A stretch of 19,399 nt of DNA from Chloroflexia bacterium (GTDB lineage Bacteria; Chloroflexota; Chloroflexia; Thermomicrobiales; JALYUS01). The stretch spans positions 1 to 19,399 of the forward strand of contig JAICJW010000021.1 in the NCBI GenBank assembly GCA_025928215.1, read 5' to 3'. Of this stretch, positions 1 to 6,786 are shown in pieces. The notes under the pieces were generated by a model. It had not been told where the DNA came from and searched no databases. It saw only the letters and a list, made by a program, of their open reading frames with translations. Every line of letters begins with the position of its first letter. The stretch's first letter is position 1. The position numbers were made by a program, and so were the translations under genes.

Positions 1-2
1 AC

Positions 3-728
3 GACGCGGGCGAGGAGGCGCGACCGCTGCAACTCTGGCGCATCGCGACAGAGCGGGGGCGGACGGCGGATGAGTGGTGGGTGCAGCTATCGTCGCTGCT
101 GCACACCGCCGGACATACGCCGGAGGATGTCTCGGCGGTGGCAATATCGTCCGTCGTGCCGCAGGTATTGGTGCAACTGCGCGATCTTTGTACGCGCTAT
201 TTGCACCTGACGCCGCTCGTCGCGGGGCCGGGCGTCAACCTCGGTATGGCGGTGCAAACTGACCGGCCGAGCGAGACGGGCGCGGACCTCATCATGAACT
301 GTCTCGCGGCGCACCGCCGCTACGGCGGCCCGGCGATCATCATCGGCTTCGGTACCGCGACGACCTTCACCTGCATCAACGCGGACGGCGCGATGATCGG
401 CGCGGCGATTGCGCCCGGCCTCGCGCTCTCGTTCGAGTCGCTCGCTGGGCGAGCGGCGCAACTGTACAGCATTGATCTGCAACTGCCGGAGCGCGCGATT
501 GGGACCAATACCGTTGACTCCATGCGCTCCGGTGTCGTGCTCGGCTACGTCAGCCTCGTTGAAGGCTTAGTTGCACGGATGACGCGCGAGTTAGGCGGCA
601 CGCCGCATGTCGTCGCGACGGGTTTTCTCGCCAGCATCATTGCGGCGGGTACGCCGGTCATCGGCACCGTGGACGATGACCTAACCCTCTACGGCATTTA
701 TCTGATGCACCGGCTGAACACGCGATGA
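3..728 (+). CDS. coaX: Type III pantothenate kinase, 3' part (start lies left of the window)
   Basis: This enzyme phosphorylates pantothenate with ATP, the first step of coenzyme A synthesis, in the cytosol. The frame is open to the left edge, and its first visible residues (LWRIATERGRTADEWW) match the conserved region just after the family N-terminus. The GTG at 81 is therefore internal, and the DxGNT phosphate motif is cut off. Of 241 visible residues, GAD (93-95) carries the expected catalytic aspartate, FGTATTF (116-122) is the second nucleotide-binding motif, and IGTNTVDSMRSG, GYVSLVEG and ATGFLA follow in family order. One oddity is that the residue before FGTATT, normally Asp, is Gly (GGC, one base from GAC). 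The gene ends 10 bp from the stop of a convergent SDR gene with no visible terminator. The assignment is firm; the activity is slightly open because of that substitution. Confidence 0.93.
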   Translation, partial: DAGEEARPLQLWRIATERGRTADEWWVQLSSLLHTAGHTPEDVSAVAISSVVPQVLVQLRDLCTRYLHLTPLVAGPGVNLGMAVQTDRPSETGADLIMNCLAAHRRYGGPAIIIGFGTATTFTCINADGAMIGAAIAPGLALSFESLAGRAAQLYSIDLQLPERAIGTNTVDSMRSGVVLGYVSLVEGLVARMTRELGGTPHVVATGFLASIIAAGTPVIGTVDDDLTLYGIYLMHRLNTR

Positions 729-738
729 TGGCCGCGCC

Positions 739-1533
739 TCAACCACGCAGGAGCGATTGCGCGCCATCAATGACGATCTCCGCCCCGGTAATGTGCTTGC
801 TGGCGTCCGAAGCGAGAAAGAGCACCAGATCCGCCACATCGGCCGCATCTGCGGCATGGCCGCGCAGGGGCGGGAAGCGCTCCGGCATCGTGATGTCGTA
901 CGTCACTTCCTCCGTATTACGCCGGTAGGTCCGCTCCTGAATATTCGTTTCCACACCGCCGGGGAGGATGACATTGACCCGAATGTCCCAGCGGGCCAGT
1001 TCAATCGCCGCCATCTTCGCGAAGGCGACCTGCCCCGCCTTCGATGAGGAGTAGCACGCGTAGCCGGGGAGCGAGAAGTATCGCGTGCCGTTGATGGACG
1101 ATGTGATGATGATTGACCCGCCACCCCCCGCGCGCAGATGCGGAATCGCGTGCTTCACCGTCAGGAAGGTGCCGGTAAGGTTCGTCTCGATCGTCGCGTG
1201 CCATTCGTCGAGGGTCATCTCCGCAATGGGCGTCTGCATGCCGTTAATCCCCGCGTTCGCGAAAATGACATGCAGCCCGCCCAGCCGCGTGGCCGTCTGT
1301 GCGATGGCAGCGGCGACCGCCCCTTCATCGGCGACATCCGCTTCGAACGGGATCGCCGTGCCACCTTCCGCACCAATCGCCTCCGCGACCGCCCGGGCGG
1401 CTTCGCCCCGTACATCCACAACGGCGACCGCCGCGCCGGCCCGCGCGAATGCCCGACATGCCGCCGCACCGATCCCCGATCCACCGCCCGTTACGAACGC
1501 GACCTTCGTTTGTAGACGATTGTCCATCTCCAT
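739..1533 (-). CDS. Short-chain dehydrogenase/reductase (SDR family), NAD(P)-dependent
   Basis: A classical SDR of 264 residues, the usual length. It has the cofactor motif TGGGSGIG (15-22), NAG (93-95), a structural Asn near 118, serines at 145-146 and the catalytic YSSSK (Tyr161, Lys165). The C-terminus ends in the common GAEIVIDG pattern. Asp40 at the end of the second beta strand suggests NAD(H) preference. The substrate cannot be read from sequence; FabG-like, glucose/sugar-alcohol and cyclohexanol-type dehydrogenases look alike. The ATG at 1533 is chosen because a GGGGAG lies just upstream; a GTG at 1536 and an ATG at 1527 are alternatives. It is the last gene of a minus-strand run after the M42 peptidase and a small unknown gene, and it faces coaX. 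Confidence 0.9.
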   Translation of the reverse strand: MEMDNRLQTKVAFVTGGGSGIGAAACRAFARAGAAVAVVDVRGEAARAVAEAIGAEGGTAIPFEADVADEGAVAAAIAQTATRLGGLHVIFANAGINGMQTPIAEMTLDEWHATIETNLTGTFLTVKHAIPHLRAGGGGSIIITSSINGTRYFSLPGYACYSSSKAGQVAFAKMAAIELARWDIRVNVILPGGVETNIQERTYRRNTEEVTYDITMPERFPPLRGHAADAADVADLVLFLASDASKHITGAEIVIDGAQSLLRG

Positions 1534-1575
1534 CACTCCCCGCTCTCCGTCCTGTAAGTCATTATCCCAGCGCGT

Positions 1576-1821
1576 TCAGTTCATGGCCTCGAGCGGCGCG
1601 CGCAACCGCGTGACTTCATCGGCCAGCAATTCGATACGTCCCCACGCATCGGGGGGCCGCTCACGTCCCATTCCAACCGCGACCGCCCGATAGTCCGCGA
1701 GCGCGTCCGTCGCGACGCGGAGGGCGAGAAAGCACGCTTGCCCCTCGGACTGCTCCCAGTAGGCGATCAAGGCATCGCGCGCTTCGATCAGTTGCTGTTC
1801 AACGCGGTCGAGATTGTCCAT
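1576..1821 (-). CDS. Small protein of unknown function (81 aa)
   Basis: No family recognised. The product is short, acidic and probably mostly helical (VEQQLIEARDALIAYWEQ near the start, a second helix around IELLADEVTRLRAPLEA), with no signal peptide, membrane span or metal motif. It lies between the M42 peptidase and the SDR gene on the same strand. The ATG at 1821 has a GGA about 9 nt upstream. A TTG at 1830 would overlap the peptidase stop as TTGA and add three residues; either way translation is probably coupled to the peptidase. The gap to the SDR start is about 42 bp. The tight spacing and lack of a better frame argue that it is a real gene. Confidence 0.6.
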   Translation of the reverse strand: MDNLDRVEQQLIEARDALIAYWEQSEGQACFLALRVATDALADYRAVAVGMGRERPPDAWGRIELLADEVTRLRAPLEAMN

Positions 1822-1826
1822 AGAAG

Positions 1827-2924
1827 TCAATCCAAAAATTCCAGCCGGTGCGTGCCGATGCCCTGCGCGATTACTTCCGCGAGCAGCAGGGCGTGTGCCG
1901 CGTCGTTGAGATCGAGCATCTCGACGGGCGAGTGCGAGTAGCGGCGGGGCAGATTGATGACGCCCGTCGGGATACCCTCGCGGACGAGATGCATCGTCGC
2001 GGCATCCGTGTTCGCACCGGCGAGCACGACGGGCTGCACCGGAATATCTGCCGCCTCCGCCGAATCGAGCAGCAGGCGGACCATCTGCGGCGGCATATGG
2101 TGGCCCGCGCCCCCACCGCCCGCCATCAGACGGATCACCGGCCCCGCGCCAATCTTTACATTCGCGTCTTGCGCGAGGCGCATCTCCGGCGTGTCGCCGG
2201 ACGGCATCGTGTCCATCACGATGATATAGTCGGGATTGAGGCGATATGCGAGCACCTGCGCGCCCCGCAGCCCGACTTCTTCCTGCACGGCGACGGCACA
2301 GGTGAGCGTGCCGCCGAGCGTCGTGCCCTGCAACCGTTCGAGCAACTGGAGAAGAATCGCGCAGGCGATGCGATTGTCCACCGCCTTGCCATAGACGCGG
2401 TCGCCGTTCGTCAGTTCGGAGAGTGGCGCGTCGTAGGTGATCGGCATGCCCGCATGGATACCGAGCGCGGCAACTTCGGCGGCGGTATCGTAGCCAACAT
2501 CAATGTAGAGGTCGCGGATCGGCGGCACGGTACGCTGCTCGTCCGGCCGCTGGAGATGGCCCGCCTTGACGCCGACGATCCCCGGCACCGTGCCGACGCG
2601 TACCTTGCGCGCGACGAGCAGCGTCTCGATCACGCCGCCGTTCTTCGCGAAGCGGATCTTGCCATCCGGCTCAATTGCCGTCACAAGGCCGCCGATCTCG
2701 TCCGAATGGGCGGAGATGAGCAGGTGCGGCCCTTCGCCACCACGCTTCGTCGCGATCACGTTTCCCATCCGGTCCACCGTCACCTCGTCCGCGAGCGGCG
2801 CGAAGCGCTCCCGCAGCCAGCGCACGACGGCCATCTCCTGCCCCGCCACGCCATCGAGCGCGGTTAACGCACGCAAGGTCTCCTTCAGTTGCCCCTTGAT
2901 CGGCCCGAGATCGCTGTTCGCCAC
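1827..2924 (-). CDS. M42 family metallopeptidase (glutamyl aminopeptidase / tetrahedral aminopeptidase type)
   Basis: A cytosolic two-metal aminopeptidase that trims short peptides, usually as a dodecameric tetrahedron. The chosen GTG at 2924 gives 365 residues, near the family's usual 340-360, and has GGAGGGG six bases upstream. An ATG at 2950 is open too but has no such site. The metal ligands appear in order: AHSDEIG (His73, Asp75), KAVDNR (Asp183), QEEVGL (Glu215 base, Glu216), VMDTM (Asp238) and YSHSPVE (His331). The ANTDAATMH segment before the last ligand is also typical. It is first in a minus-strand operon with a small unknown gene and an SDR, and divergent from the EF-G-like gene. 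Peptide specificity (acidic versus broad) cannot be read here. The frame stays open far upstream (to 5615), but that part is antisense to the EF-G-like gene. Confidence 0.92.
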   Translation of the reverse strand: MANSDLGPIKGQLKETLRALTALDGVAGQEMAVVRWLRERFAPLADEVTVDRMGNVIATKRGGEGPHLLISAHSDEIGGLVTAIEPDGKIRFAKNGGVIETLLVARKVRVGTVPGIVGVKAGHLQRPDEQRTVPPIRDLYIDVGYDTAAEVAALGIHAGMPITYDAPLSELTNGDRVYGKAVDNRIACAILLQLLERLQGTTLGGTLTCAVAVQEEVGLRGAQVLAYRLNPDYIIVMDTMPSGDTPEMRLAQDANVKIGAGPVIRLMAGGGGAGHHMPPQMVRLLLDSAEAADIPVQPVVLAGANTDAATMHLVREGIPTGVINLPRRYSHSPVEMLDLNDAAHALLLAEVIAQGIGTHRLEFLD

Positions 2925-2997
2925 TTCTTGCCCCTCCCGTATGCGTTCATGCATCCAACCGGGCAAGCATACCGCACTGGCGTGATCGAACCGCAAA

Positions 2998-3026
2998 TTG
3001 ACAACATGCGGCCACGGGATGATACT
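2998..3026 (+). promoter_or_regulatory. Predicted sigma70-type promoter of the EF-G-like gene
   Basis: A perfect TTGACA -35 hexamer at 2998-3003 and GATACT (4 of 6 matches) at 3021-3026 are separated by exactly 17 bp. Transcription would start near 3033 and give a leader of about 213 nt before the ATG at 3246. The site lies in the spacer between the divergent M42 peptidase and EF-G-like genes. No equally good promoter was found for the peptidase on the other strand. Confidence 0.6.
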
Positions 3027-3032
3027 CCTCAG

Positions 3033-3245
3033 TACCGTATGAAGCGTGCCGGGCCACCATGAATTGCCCGACCGGTAATCAGATCGTCGTATCACATATG
3101 CGATCACGATTCGCCATAAGAGACGTTGGATCCATTGGCATTTCACCGCGCCCCGCGCGGTCGCATTGCTCACCGGCCAGGGGGCCGGTGCGATGGAATC
3201 GTATGGCGGCACCATGCCGCCCCGGTACAGGTGGAGGTATCCGCG
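3033..3245 (+). promoter_or_regulatory. Long structured 5' leader of the EF-G-like gene with three GC-rich hairpins
   Basis: This is most of the 321-bp gene-free stretch from 2925 to 3245. Three separate perfect inverted repeats stand in a row: 3146-3160 (6-bp stem CCGCGC/GCGCGG, 3-nt loop), 3171-3190 (8-bp stem CACCGGCC/GGCCGGTG, loop AGGG) and 3205-3221 (7-bp stem GGCGGCA/TGCCGCC, loop CCA). The Shine-Dalgarno GGAGGT (3233-3238) follows 11 nt after the last stem and sits 7 nt before the ATG. No hairpin is followed by a T run, so none looks like an intrinsic terminator. No known riboswitch class was recognised. The frame is open through part of the leader (TTG at 3126), but the arginine-rich translation there matches nothing in EF-G. 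The rest of the spacer (2925-2997) shows nothing definite. Confidence 0.45.
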
Positions 3246-5336
3246 ATGAAACAGTATCCCCCCGAGCGGCTTCGCAACGTCGTCCTGCTGTCGCATGGTG
3301 GCGCGGGCAAGACATCGCTGGCGGAAGCGATGCTGTTTACCGCGAAGGTAACGACGCGCCTCGGTCACGTCGAAGAAGGAAACACCGTCTCGGACTGGGA
3401 CCCGGACGAGATCAAGCGGCACATCTCGGTCAGCACGTCGGTGCTGCCGCTCGAATGGCGCGATCACAAGATTAACGTCCTCGATGCCCCCGGGTACGCG
3501 GACTTCGTCGGCGAAATCAAGTCCGCCGCGCGCGCCGCGGATGCCGCGGTCATTGTGCTCTGCGCCGCCTCCGGCGTGGAGGTCGGCAGCGAGCAAGTCT
3601 GGGCGTATTTGGACGAGGCGCGGCTCCCACGCCTCGTTTTCATGAACAAACTCGACCGCGAGAATGCGAACTTCGCGCGGACTATTGAGCAGGCCCAGGC
3701 GAGTTGGGGAAATGCCGTCGTTCCACTCCATCTGCCGATTGGCAGCGAGGCGTCGTTCTCCGGCTATGTGGATCTCCTGAGCCGCACTGCTTACAAAGTG
3801 AGCAGCAAAAACGACGGCACCGTAGAGGCGACGAGCGTCCCCGGCGAGATGACCGACGCGGTTGAAGAAGCGCGGCTGGCGCTCGTCGAGAAGATCGCTG
3901 AGACGGACGATAATTTGATCGAACGCTTCCTCGGCGATGAGGAGATCAGCGAGGACGAACTGAAAGCGGCGCTCCGCGTGGCGGTGGCAGCGAGCGACAT
4001 CGTGCCGGTGCTCGTCGGCGCGTGCCACAAGATCGCGGGCACGAGCGCCCTCCTCGATTCGATCGTTGACATCCTGCCAGGCGCGGACAAGGCGAACGTC
4101 GCGGCGCAGACGCCGGATGGGAAGCCGGCGACGCTCAAGCCGGACGCGTCCGAACCGGCGGTCGCGCTCATCTTCAAGACGATGGCGGACCCGTACGTCG
4201 GCAAACTGACCTATTTCCGCGTCTACAGCGGCACGATCCGCGCGAACACCAATCTGCTCGACGCGAATCGCAACAAGCCGGAACATGTCGGCAGCCTCTA
4301 CACGATGCGCGGCAAGGAGCAAACGGCGGTCGGTGAGGTCGGGCCGGGCGACATCGGCGCGGTGACGAAACTGGCCGAAGCCTCGACAGGCGACACGCTC
4401 TGCACGCCGGAGCATCCCGTCGTCCTCGATGGCGTGCATTTCCCGGACCCGTCGTACACCGTCGCGGTGCGTCCGAAGAGCAAGGGCGACCTCGACAAAC
4501 TTGGCACCAGCCTCCATCGCCTGATCGAGGAAGACCCGACGATCCACATTGATCGCGACCCCGTGACGGGCGATACGCTCGTCTCCGGCATGGGCGATTC
4601 GCACGTCCAGATCGCGACGGAGCGAATGGCGCGCAAGTTCGGTGTCAATGTGGACCTGGACATGCCGGTCGTGCCGTACCGTGAGACGGTGCAGGGCACC
4701 GCGCAGGTCACTTCCCGCCACAAGAAGCAGACGGGCGGGCACGGGCAGTTCGCGGAGGTCGTGCTGATCGTCGAGCCGACGACCGCAGGCGATTTCGAGT
4801 TCAAGGATACGGTCGTTGGCGGCAATGTGCCGAAGAACTTTATCCCGGCGGTCGAGAAGGGCATCCGCGAATCGCTGCACGAGGGCTTCCTCGCCGGCTT
4901 CCCGGTGACGAATGTCCGCGTGACATTGACGGACGGTAAGTATCATCCCGTGGATTCCTCGGAAATGGCCTTCAAGATCGCCGGATCGCAGGGCTTCAAG
5001 GAGGCGGCGCAGAAAGCGAAACCGACCCTGCTGGAGCCGGTCTATCACATGGAGATTACCGTCCCGGACTCCTACACCGGCGACATCATGAGCGACCTGA
5101 ACAGCAAGCGCGCCCGCGTCCACGGTATGAACCCCGGCAGGGGCTTCACGACGATCGAGGCGGACGCGCCGCTCGCCGAAGTGCAGCGCTACGCCACCGA
5201 TCTCCGCTCGATGACGCAAGGGCGCGGCTCCTTCTCCATGCGCTTTGACCGCTACGAGACCGTCCCCGCGCACCTGCAAGAGACGATCATCAAGGAGTCC
5301 CACGCCCGGCACGAAGCCGCCGCGCATCAACACTAA
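3246..5336 (+). CDS. EF-G-like translational GTPase paralogue (elongation factor G-like protein)
   Basis: The ATG at 3246, with GGAGGT 7 nt upstream, gives 696 residues, the normal EF-G length. The G domain has a P-loop SHGGAGKTS (16-24), G3 DAPGYADF (80-87) and G4 NKLD (134-137). Domains II to V follow: GHGQFAEVVL in domain IV, then HPVDSSEMAFKIAG and the domain V stretch PDSYTGDIMSDLNSKRARV. Canonical EF-G has AHIDAGKTT and DTPGHVDF; here the catalytic His of G3 is Tyr (84) and the P-loop Asp is Gly. That pattern belongs to the EF-G-like subgroup found beside a normal fusA in Actinobacteria, Chloroflexota and others, whose job is not settled. The gene stands alone, away from rpsL, rpsG and tuf, which also points to the paralogue. 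It binds the ribosome and GTP by family inference; translocation activity is uncertain. Confidence 0.9.
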   Translation: MKQYPPERLRNVVLLSHGGAGKTSLAEAMLFTAKVTTRLGHVEEGNTVSDWDPDEIKRHISVSTSVLPLEWRDHKINVLDAPGYADFVGEIKSAARAADAAVIVLCAASGVEVGSEQVWAYLDEARLPRLVFMNKLDRENANFARTIEQAQASWGNAVVPLHLPIGSEASFSGYVDLLSRTAYKVSSKNDGTVEATSVPGEMTDAVEEARLALVEKIAETDDNLIERFLGDEEISEDELKAALRVAVAASDIVPVLVGACHKIAGTSALLDSIVDILPGADKANVAAQTPDGKPATLKPDASEPAVALIFKTMADPYVGKLTYFRVYSGTIRANTNLLDANRNKPEHVGSLYTMRGKEQTAVGEVGPGDIGAVTKLAEASTGDTLCTPEHPVVLDGVHFPDPSYTVAVRPKSKGDLDKLGTSLHRLIEEDPTIHIDRDPVTGDTLVSGMGDSHVQIATERMARKFGVNVDLDMPVVPYRETVQGTAQVTSRHKKQTGGHGQFAEVVLIVEPTTAGDFEFKDTVVGGNVPKNFIPAVEKGIRESLHEGFLAGFPVTNVRVTLTDGKYHPVDSSEMAFKIAGSQGFKEAAQKAKPTLLEPVYHMEITVPDSYTGDIMSDLNSKRARVHGMNPGRGFTTIEADAPLAEVQRYATDLRSMTQGRGSFSMRFDRYETVPAHLQETIIKESHARHEAAAHQH

Positions 5337-5342
5337 AGTGAA

Positions 5343-5363
5343 GGACTGAGGACTGAGGACTGA
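5343..5363 (+). repeat. Heptamer array (GGACTGA)x3
   Basis: Three perfect tandem copies of GGACTGA start 6 bp after the EF-G-like stop codon, followed by a decayed unit (GGATCGG). The same 7-bp unit, on the same strand, recurs at 7573-7600 (four copies) and at 10870-10890 (three, the middle one changed). It is the first part of a composite repeat region that runs up to the cytidine deaminase start. Confidence 0.9.
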
Positions 5364-5372
5364 GGATCGGGA

Positions 5373-5391
5373 GGGCGCATGCCATGCGCCC
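5373..5391. repeat. Short palindrome (GGGCGCATG-C-CATGCGCCC)
   Basis: A perfect 9-base inverted repeat around one central base; as RNA it would fold as GGGCGCA/TGCGCCC with a 5-nt loop. It lies between the heptamer array and the larger palindrome at 5411-5438. It is not followed by a T run, so it is not a convincing terminator, although it may mark the 3' end of the EF-G-like mRNA. Confidence 0.75.
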
Positions 5392-5410
5392 CGACGAATC
5401 TCGCATTTCT

Positions 5411-5438
5411 CCCCCTCTCCATTGCGATGGAGAGGGGG
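5411..5438. repeat. Perfect 12-bp palindrome, probable dispersed palindromic repeat
   Basis: CCCCCTCTCCAT and its exact reverse complement ATGGAGAGGGGG flank the 4-base loop TGCG. It is followed by TCGGGGGGTGAGG, which runs directly into the TTG start of cytidine deaminase at 5453. From memory, very similar palindromes (translated as PPLHRNGEG-like strings) are dispersed in Chloroflexota and other genomes; only one copy is in this window, so repeat status is inferred. The stem is very stable, but there is no trailing T run. Confidence 0.7.
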
Positions 5439-5452
5439 TCGGGGGGTGAGGT

Positions 5453-5893
5453 TTGCAACCCGAACAAGAGCGCGAACTGATCGCCGTCGCGACCGAGGCG
5501 CGGACGCGGGCCTACGTGCCCTACTCGCACTATGCCGTTGGCGCGGCGATCCTGACGGCGGATGGGCAGATACACGGTGGCTGCAATATCGAGAATGCCT
5601 CGTATGGCCTGACATCGTGCGCCGAGCGGAACGCGATCTTCGCTCTCGTCGGCGCAGCCGCTGATCCGAATGCGCGCCGCATTCAGGCCGTCGCCGTCGT
5701 CACCGCAGGCGACGACCCCGCGACGCCCTGCGGCGCTTGCCGCCAGGTGATCCGCGAGTTCGGCAAAGATGCCGCGATCATCATCGCCAATACAGACGGC
5801 AAAGTCTTCCTTCGCACGACGCTGGAAGCATTGCTCCCCCACTCCTTCGGCCCCGAACAACTCGGTTCCCCGAATGACAACGCCGGCGGCTGA
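5453..5893 (+). CDS. cdd: Cytidine deaminase
   Basis: This enzyme hydrolyses cytidine and deoxycytidine to (deoxy)uridine plus ammonia in pyrimidine salvage. The 146 residues fit the small homotetrameric class. Motifs: YVPYSHYAVGAA (21-32), the substrate pair Asn45 and Glu47 in CNIENASYG, CAE (Cys56 zinc ligand, Glu58 proton shuttle) and PCGAC (Cys93, Cys96 zinc ligands). Three cysteine ligands are typical of this class. The start is the TTG at 5453; no in-frame ATG or GTG fits before the conserved N-terminus. Its only purine-rich upstream stretch, GGGGGGTGAGG, belongs to the palindromic repeat region. The C-terminal tail beyond about residue 130 is variable. The gene follows the EF-G-like gene by 116 bp and may be read from the same transcript. 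Confidence 0.93.
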   Translation: MQPEQERELIAVATEARTRAYVPYSHYAVGAAILTADGQIHGGCNIENASYGLTSCAERNAIFALVGAAADPNARRIQAVAVVTAGDDPATPCGACRQVIREFGKDAAIIIANTDGKVFLRTTLEALLPHSFGPEQLGSPNDNAGG

Positions 5894-5983
5894 CAGCCGG
5901 TTCAGCACAGGAATGACGGGCGCGCCGGTGCGTTGCAACGATCATGAGTCATGCATCTTTCTCACAACCGAAGGGGAACGCCA

Positions 5984-6385
5984 ATGCCGTTTACTGACGC
6001 TCAGCGCGCCTTTCTTGCTCCGCCCCGCTACGGCACCGTCGCGACGATCCGCGCGGACGGCACGCCATCGCTTTTCACCGTCTGGTACGACCTCGACGGC
6101 GACGATATCTGGTTCGTCACCCGGCAAGATGTCGCGAAGATTCGCCACATCGAACGCGATCCTCGCGTCGCGTTCCACGTCGTAGACCCATCCGGCTACC
6201 CCTACCTCGCCGTTGATGGTATCGCGACGATCAGCATTGACGAGGACTACAGCAAGCGGCTTCAGATGGCGACGCGCTATCGCGGCCCCGAAGGCGGCAA
6301 GCGCTATTTGATCGAGAATCCCCTGCCGAAACCGCCCGCCGTCATCCGCATTAAGGTCGAGCGCGTCAGCAGCATGGATGCATAA
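5984..6385 (+). CDS. PPOX-class (pyridoxamine 5'-phosphate oxidase-like) split-barrel flavin/F420 protein
   Basis: A 133-residue split-barrel protein of the pyridoxamine-phosphate-oxidase superfamily, which binds FMN or the deazaflavin F420. The pattern is typical: LAPPRYGTVATIRADGTPSL (11-30), then VWYDLDGDDIWFVT (33-46) and the helix-strand segment KIRHIERDPRVAF (52-64). The F420-binding groups of this fold often start this way, but the cofactor cannot be decided from sequence alone. The ATG at 5984 is chosen for AAGGGGAA about 6 nt upstream; an in-frame start at 5951 would add an unmatched N-terminus. A second member of the superfamily follows after 2 nt. The 90 bp before it, after cdd, hold no clear feature. 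Confidence 0.82.
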   Translation: MPFTDAQRAFLAPPRYGTVATIRADGTPSLFTVWYDLDGDDIWFVTRQDVAKIRHIERDPRVAFHVVDPSGYPYLAVDGIATISIDEDYSKRLQMATRYRGPEGGKRYLIENPLPKPPAVIRIKVERVSSMDA

Positions 6386-6387
6386 CA

Positions 6388-6786
6388 GTGCCTGACAATT
6401 CGTTGACCGTGCTTACGAACGAGAAATACATCAGCCTGACGACCTTCCGGCGGGACGGGACGGCAGTTTCAACACCCGTCTGGTTCGCTCTGGATGGCAC
6501 GCGCATCCTCGTGTGGACCAGCCCCACGGCCGGGAAGGCGAAGCGGATCCGGAAGAACCCACAGGTAATGGTCGCACCCTGCACGGCACGCGGAAAAGTG
6601 ACCGGCGCGGCATTCCCTGCCACTGCGGCCTTCCTCCCAGACAGTGAAGCCGCGCGGGCGAATGGTTTAATGAGTGCGCATTATGGGTTCCAGAAGCGGC
6701 TGCTCGACGGCGTGAAGTGGCTGATCCGCACCGCGCGCCGCACGCGAAACACGGGAAATGGCTTCATCGCCATCACCCCCGCTTGA
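6388..6786 (+). CDS. PPOX-class F420-dependent oxidoreductase-like protein (Rv2061-type)
   Basis: A 132-residue protein beginning NEKYISLTTFRRDGTAVSTP (11-30), then VWFALDGTRILVWT and GKAKRIRKNPQVMVAPC (49-65). This matches the small F420-dependent PPOX proteins typified by mycobacterial Rv2061c. The start is the GTG at 6388, two bases after the stop of the preceding PPOX gene, so translation is probably coupled; there is no strong ribosome site of its own. Its last 14 nt overlap the end of the convergent methyltransferase gene. The two PPOX proteins are similar in fold but clearly diverged, so they are not a recent duplication. The physiological substrate is unknown. Confidence 0.82.
   Translation: MPDNSLTVLTNEKYISLTTFRRDGTAVSTPVWFALDGTRILVWTSPTAGKAKRIRKNPQVMVAPCTARGKVTGAAFPATAAFLPDSEAARANGLMSAHYGFQKRLLDGVKWLIRTARRTRNTGNGFIAITPA

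Noticed and set aside
2960..3000. Possible tRNA, from a GGTTCGATC T-loop-like string on the minus strand
   Set aside because: The flanking bases do not form the T stem and no acceptor or anticodon stems could be built around it.
3126..3245. N-terminal extension of the EF-G-like protein from a TTG at 3126
   Set aside because: The added 40 residues are not EF-G-like, and the ATG at 3246 has GGAGGT at ideal spacing.
5411..5438. Intrinsic terminator of the EF-G-like gene
   Set aside because: The stem is perfect but is followed by TCGGGGGG rather than a T run, and the following sequence serves the cdd start; called a palindromic repeat instead.
2925..5615. Upstream extension of the M42 peptidase frame to a 1262-codon minus-strand ORF
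   Set aside because: It is antisense to the EF-G-like gene, arginine/histidine-rich and matches no domain; the peptidase has its own start at 2924 with a strong ribosome site. Long antisense frames are common in GC-rich DNA.
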